From assembly GCA_034670405.1 (NCBI GenBank), contig JAXDDX010000013.1, positions 1 to 64,000 of the forward strand: 64,000 nucleotides of DNA, written 5' to 3'. Position numbers and translations under genes: made by a program. The DNA is from Hoplostethus atlanticus (lineage: Eukaryota > Chordata > Actinopteri > Trachichthyiformes > Trachichthyidae). The notes below the pieces were generated by a model. It was not told the origin of the DNA. It searched no databases and was given only the letters and a program-made list of their open reading frames with translations. Shown one piece after another: positions 58,201 to 64,000 of this stretch (positions are counted from its first letter, which is position 1; each line of letters begins with the position of its first letter).

Positions 58201-61200
58201 TGCACATTTATTTTCCGCCTGTACTCCCTCTTGACATTGACTTCAGCTAGATCTTTCTATTGCACTGGCACAGCACTAGAACAAAGTGTGGACCAAGACA
58301 AGGGTGTTGTGGGCAAGACTTAAAGGTATTGACAACTTTAGTAATTTAGCTTCTTGGCCATCGTTGAGCTCTTGAAATTCTTGAAACTGATTCTGTGTAC
58401 TTTTCTCACCTTTTTGTCATCAACTGGTATCCCCCCAGAACCTCTTAAGCAGAGAAAATAATTCATCCAAATCTTCCATTTATCTCTGATATGTTTTCTC
58501 TCTGTGTGTATGTGTGCATGTGTGTGTGTGTGTGGTGTGTGTGTGTGTGTGTGTGTGTGCGTTCCCAGGTGTGGAACGCAGAACGAGGCAACTTGTTGCG
58601 GGTATTTGACGAGGAGCACGAAGAGCAGGTCAACCACTGTCAGTTTACCAACACGACACAGCGCCTCCTGTTGGCCACCTGCTCCAACGACAAGTTCATG
58701 AACGCCAAGGTGTGTGTGTGTGTGTTTGTGTTTTGCATGTGTCTTTGTACATCATGTTCTGACTCTTATTTTTACCTGGTCTCTCTTTCTCTCTCTGTCT
58801 TTCTTCCTTCCTGCTTTCGCTGTCTCTCTTTCTTTCTCTCTGTGTTTGTTTCCAAAATTAGAAAAGCTTGAATGTCAAAAACCATACATGTTTACTATAC
58901 ATTGCGATGTAACAATATAACAATCATATCAAAACAATACAGAAAAATGATTAGGCTACTAATTGTGTTAAAAGAAGCATTGTTGATTAGAGTCTCTTAT
59001 TCCCTATGTATCTCCCCTTTCTCTTTTATTGCTCTTTCTCTCTCTGCTTTTGTTTCTCTCTCACTTTCTCTCTCTCTCACTCCTTTTTCTATCTCTTCTC
59101 TCTCTCTTTTTGTTTCTATCTCACTCTGTCTTTGTTTCTCTCTCCCTTTCTGTAGTTGTGGAACCTCAACAAGCCGTCCTCCCAGAACACCATGTTTGGT
59201 CACTTGGAGCCTGTCAACCACTGTTGTTTCTCACCTGATGACACCTACATCTCCACCTCCTCCAGCGACGGCACCATCAAGGTGACTGGCATTAAACCAT
59301 ACACATCTTAACCATCTTACACTAAGGCTATGTAGATCGAGCTGCTGCAACATGGAGATTTACGTTTATACTAATACACATGATCTAATGTAGCTATCCC
59401 TTGTGCTATGGCTTTTATCTGGTCTACAAAAATTGGTAGAGAAGGAGACTTTATTGTAAGAATATTTTGAAGCTTTTAATACCTTCAATTGTGTGCGTGT
59501 GTGTGTGTGCGCGCCTCTGTCCAGCTATTTGAAGTGTCGTCCGCCAACGAGTGGAAGACGATTGACGTGAAGAGCCTCTTTCCAGAGTGTGATGAAGAGA
59601 CTGAGGTCCACGTCAAGTGCAGCACCTGGTCAGCAGATGGCAAACGTGTCATATGTGCTGCCAGGAATGCCGTCTTTGTGAGTATTTTGATGTGTGTGTG
59701 TGTGTGTGTTTGTGTGTATGTACATATTGGAGCATGTGTGTGAAAGTGTGTGGTAATGTTATATTGAGTGGCGATGCAGGATATCTTTTGCTGCAGTGTG
59801 TTGGTGTGTGTGAGTGGTTGTGTGGGTGGTGCTGAATGTGGGATTGAGTGAGTGCTGTAAATGATTTGGAAGTGTATCTGTGTCTCGGCGTAACACATAG
59901 ATCTCTATCACGTACAGATATGAAATACAACAGCACACTCCGTCTGTCGCTTTTCACCCGTGTCAGTAGGTAATTTCATCAAACGAGACGGGGAAATGAG
60001 GCTGTTTGTCAGTGACGTCAGTCTGTCTTCTAGAGAGCTTGAACAGTGTGTCAGACTCTGTTCTGTGTCCTGTCCTGCCCCGTCATTCCAGGAAACGACC
60101 CAAATACCACCGTGGTGTTTCAGCTTGCCTTTCAGTTCAAGCGAAGGGAAAATGGAGAATTGAAATGTTATGTGTTTGCTGCCATAAGGCATCACTCTTT
60201 TGGTTGATATAGCAGATTATATATTGCAATATGTACACAATGAATTCATGTCCTATAGATTGTCAGACTAAAAAGGTGGATGAACTTTACCATCCATTGA
60301 ATCCCCTGTGTGTATGTGTGGAGAATGTACTCGCTACACTGTTGGATTAAAATTATATTGTGTTGATTGCGTTTTCATTGTGCCTGAATCGGAAACGGTA
60401 GCCATTTTGTGCCTAGCGAGGGTAGGTTGTACAGGGCTCCTCTGTTGATGCTTCAGTGTCCGTTGTTCCTGCTGCTCCCAGGTGTTTGAGGCGGAGACGG
60501 CCGACATGTTGTTGGAGATCAGGACCAGTCGTCTGAGCACGGTGCAGTACTGCCACGCCTGTCCCACCAGTAACCTGCTGGCTATCGCTCTTTCACACTA
60601 CGCTGTGGAGGTAACGCACACACACACGCACACACACACACACACACAAAGCCTCTATATGTAGTATATGTATAATATATGTCAGACTAAAGCTGTCTAC
60701 TGTATCCCTGAAATAATGGATGTCCAAGTACTCTACTCTTAATCATGCTGCATAATTTGTATTAGTGCACGGGTGTATAATTTGTTTGTGTGTGTGTGTT
60801 TTCCAGCTGTGGGACCTAGAGGCCAATAAGAAGATGGCTGACTGTAGCGGTCATCTGAGTTGGGTCCACGGTGTCCAGTTCTCTCCTGATGGCTCTGAAC
60901 TGCTCTCCTGCTCTGACGACCAGACTGTCAGGGTAAGTGTGTGTGTGTGTGTCTATAATGTACCTACATTAGTTTATCAGCTGTCAGTATTGTTCTAATT
61001 GCCTCTTGTGGTAGTAAAATCAAAGTCCTTTTAACAGTGAACATCAGAAGTCACCGGATAATGACTGGTGTCCCTGACAGCTGTTATGTCTCAATCCCTA
61101 ATGAGGAATAGACAGGAACTGTTTTCTAGCTCTGGGTGCAAAGATTTTAATTAACTTTTCTTGTGCACATGAAAGCATTGTGTGTTAACCCTTCTCAGGC

Positions 61201-61870
61201 CATAATAAAAAAGTGAACTCAAGTAAACTCAGTTTTGCTATATGATGTGTGAAAATAAAGTGGAATCCTAGGACGACAACCCTAGACTCTGTGTTAAGCC
61301 TCATTTTCCATTATTGAGACATTATTGCTATGGTGGCTGTAGCTCCTCCCACTCATACGCCATGTTCTGTCTGAGCCTGTGTCCTGTCCTGTCCTGTGTT
61401 CCTGAAGTTGTGGGAGACCAAGAAGGTGCACACCTCCTCAGCCATCTCCCTAAAGAGAGACTCAGACGTTCTCTTCAACGATGAAGACGTCACTGTGGTG
61501 GCTGCAGACAACTGCGACAGACTGCAGGTGAGATGGAGGGATGGAGGAGGGAGGGAATATGCAAGGAAGCAAGGAAGGGTGGAGTAGTTGGATAGATAGA
61601 TGGTTGGTTGGGACAGATTTGCTGCAACGATGATTGGCAGACGACCAACAAGAAACTGGCAGGTGTTGGTGGGTGGGATGTGGTTGTTGTTATTCTTCTA
61701 GAGTGTGTGAGATGGGATTATACCTACATCATGCCATTTTAGTACTTTTGTGTGTGAGGATGTTGGTGCAAATGAGCACGAGCGTGAGAGGCAAGTGTAT
61801 ACCTTCATCAAGTTATCTTAGAAGGTGTCTAAGTGTGAGAGACGGGCTTATACCTCATGCCACATTACTG

Positions 61871-61901
<31 letters not shown>

Positions 61902-62087
61902 AGAGACAGATTCCTGCAATGATGGCTTATACCTAAATAATGCTGTGTGTGTGTGTGTCAGGTGCGTGACTGTAGGACAGGATCAGTGATGTTCCAGTCA
62001 GAGGTGCAGTCGTCCAGGATCCGATGTACCTGTATCTGCAGACAGCCCTCCGCTGTAGCCCTAGGCCGGGAAGATGGCACTGTACAG
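51301..62087 (+). CDS. apaf1: Apoptotic protease-activating factor 1 (3' end outside window)
   Basis: In-window exons: 51301-51444, 51756-51945, 52233-52430, 52671-52860, 53118-53230, 53499-53630, 53809-54047, 54541-54708, 55116-55247, 55368-55481, 56432-56616, 57193-57319, 57459-57584, 58569-58709, 59156-59281, 59525-59677, 60482-60610, 60807-60932, 61408-61527 and 61962-62087. All phases agree; together 993 codons against ~1248 in human. The CARD (residues ~1-92) includes YLMDHMISDG; NB-ARC has P-loop GMAGSGKS (156-163) and Walker B LLILDDIWD (D247/D248), followed by winged-helix and helical domains. WD40 blades start near residue 615. Apaf1 binds cytochrome c and dATP, forms the apoptosome and recruits caspase-9. 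ATG 51307 aligns better with the human start than 51301. About 255 C-terminal residues lie beyond the right edge. Confidence 0.97.
56040..56420. repeat. Interspersed-repeat-like sequence in an apaf1 intron
   Basis: A TTTTATAGCACTTTTATGAA stretch followed by a TTACAAAGTGCTTCACAA stretch resembles a common teleost repeat. It is followed by G-rich (GGGGGT)n sequence near 56205-56225. Family not determined. Confidence 0.35.
58505..58561. repeat. (TG)n microsatellite ahead of an apaf1 exon
   Basis: TG-rich tract just before the acceptor GTTCCCAG at 58568. Confidence 0.9.
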
Positions 62088-62954
62088 GTAAAACACACAC
62101 TCACACACAGTGATCTTAAACTGTAGTGTGTTTGTGTACACACGTGTGTTTGGATGTGTGTCAGGACAGGAAACCAACTTCATTCCGCTATCAAACTTCA
62201 TCATGGTTTTTCATCATTTTCTACCGTGTCCTTTCTACTAGGTCCTGTTTGTTCTTTATTCAGCAGTATCTACTTAAAGAAAGTAACTCAAAGTTTCATT
62301 ATTGTGAAATGTAACCATGGATGGATCTTAACACCTTAGCTGCAAATTCTCACACCGCACCTACTGTAGTCTTCAGAAACAAAAAAAAATCAAGTAGAAC
62401 CTGCAAATGATGTTGATAGCCTGTTAAAGTGCCTAGTAGAGTAAACAAGCTGATTTCCCACCCTAGTGAGTGTGTGTGTGTGAGCATGTGTCTTTTCATG
62501 CGTGTCTCACCTTGCTGTAGGAGGTATTTTGTTGGCCTCGTCCAGTAATGAGAGCTGACATAGTGCTGTCACCCTCTTTATCTGGCCTGTCAGCTGTATA
62601 TCAGGTCAGCTACACCCACTGCTTTCATCTGCCTCTCCCTTCACTCTCCTTTTCTGCCTTTCATTTTTCCTCTGATTTGTATTCTTGACACTGTTGCCTA
62701 TTTTCTATATCTTTTACGATCTCACGTACGTCTCTCGTTTTTTATTCCCTCTTTCTTTTTCTTATCTCTCTTCCTTCTTGTCCCTCTGCCCTCTCTGCTC
62801 CATCACTCTTCGTCTAGGTGATAAATGGTTGTTTGCAGGCAGAGAATGAGGTCCTAGTCTGCTTTGTCGCAAGTGTGTGTTTTGTGTGTGTTGCTTGCTC
62901 CACTCCACGCATGTAGCAATGGTAGAGGACATCCCCCAAAAGCTCCTGTGCTAT

Positions 62955-63029
<75 letters not shown>

Positions 63030-64000
63030 CCTTGACACATTTGTGCTGCAGCCGGGCCACTCCCTAAGGCAGAGAGCAGCTCTAATTAATTAAGAAGTCC
63101 TGCAGTCTTAACGAACACAGGGGTTAATGATTTTAATTATGGCTCCTCATTCTGGCCTTTCGTGCGTCTCTCCTCTCATCTCCTGGCCCTGGGAACCCAG
63201 AGATATGAGAGGGAAGGATTAGACCATGTGAGGACATGAAGAGGCATGGATAATCAGGGAACTGGGTCTAGAAAGTAAGAAGGAAAGAAAGGAACATTGT
63301 GTAGCAGTAGAGCGGTTATACATTAGGCCATTTTAGACAACAAAGTGAGACACAAAATCTACCAACAAGATGTTGCTAATCACTCCGCCTCAAACCGCTA
63401 GTAACTATCATTGTGCTATTGTCCAATGTCCAATTTGAGATAACTGATGGCTAGCGCCAAGAGTTTAGCGCCAGTAGTGTTGCCGAGATAAGTGGGACAC
63501 ATAGCAATGCTTGTATATTCTCCCAATGGACAGTGTTGTCCAAAAGTGCTGCACCCAACATTTTTGTGCAGACGAACCGGTCAACAGTTCTGTCTGGTCA
63601 TACTGGTTTCTCGAGTTACTGGCTGTGTGTATGCGCATGGTTGGTTGGTTGGTTGGTGTTGGTTGTTTGGAAATGCCCCTAACAGTTGTTTTGTTAGGAT
63701 TTGTTTTTATATCTAACATTGCAACTGCAAAACTCTTTATTCCCTTCTCACAATCAATTAGCGGGAAGTGCATACCGATATGCATACTTCGTTGCACGCC
63801 TGATGCATCCTTATCATTTATCTTTCTGTGTGTGTGAACGTAGATGTTTGATTAACTGATTGGTCAGTGAACCATCTCTAGGGTTAACAGCCATATAAAG
63901 TATGTTCAGTCAGTGTAATTAGTCACCAGCTAGAAGCCTTGTCCATTGGAGGGGAATATTACTCAATACCTAGTCTTTGTGCTTACCCACAACCATGTGG
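62088..64000. other. apaf1: apaf1 intron running off the window
   Basis: Starts with the donor GTAAAA at 62088. I find no further WD40-coding exon before base 64000, so this intron is at least 1.9 kb. It holds a long (AC)n tract and pyrimidine-rich sequence near 62640-62820. Confidence 0.65.
62958..63026. repeat. (CA)n microsatellite
   Basis: About 34 uninterrupted CA units. Confidence 0.95.

Overview
The window reads as teleost fish nuclear DNA. It has vertebrate multi-exon genes with GT/AG introns, many (GT)n/(CA)n microsatellites, an endogenous retrovirus, several DNA transposons and solo LTR-like repeats. The species cannot be named from the sequence. Gene identities come from recognising protein families in translations I spliced by eye; no database search was run.

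Left part (1-32.9 kb) is a tandemly duplicated alpha-1,3-fucosyltransferase (FUT9-like, GT10) locus broken up by transposons. Two intact FUT coding exons lie at 17569-18684 and 25896-27011. Each has a matching upstream 5' UTR exon, ending at 13094 and 25596. The sequence that follows a FUT copy recurs at 1-719, 19348-20057 and (shortened) 27078-27490, so another FUT copy is expected just left of base 1. Because the duplicated units are so alike, each works as the empty site for insertions in the other. That allowed base-level boundaries for five mobile elements: a CACTG-ended element (1219-2134, TSD TG), a retrovirus (2852-6917, TSD ATTAC), a 5.7 kb Academ-like transposon (7151-12839, TSD AAA), a solo LTR-like element (21807-22365, TSD GTTTC) and a 1.8 kb long-TIR transposon (22441-24256, TSD TGCA).

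The Academ-like transposon is the most interesting item. It has ~60-125 bp imperfect terminal inverted repeats and one large gene on the minus strand. That gene's protein carries a FEN1/XPG-like set of acidic residues and a C-terminal cysteine cluster (CXC type). The last 807 codons are open, while the upstream coding part has several frameshifts.

Right part (32.9-64 kb) is ordinary gene territory. Three plus-strand genes lie head to tail: tcp11l2 (32955-38134, 528 aa), ccdc87 (40769-49351, 18 coding exons, with a 1-nt frameshift in exon 16) and apaf1 (51301 onward). The window holds 993 apaf1 codons, covering CARD, NB-ARC and the first WD40 blades; the last quarter lies beyond the right edge. 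All exon junctions I assigned keep a consistent reading phase, apart from the ccdc87 frameshift.
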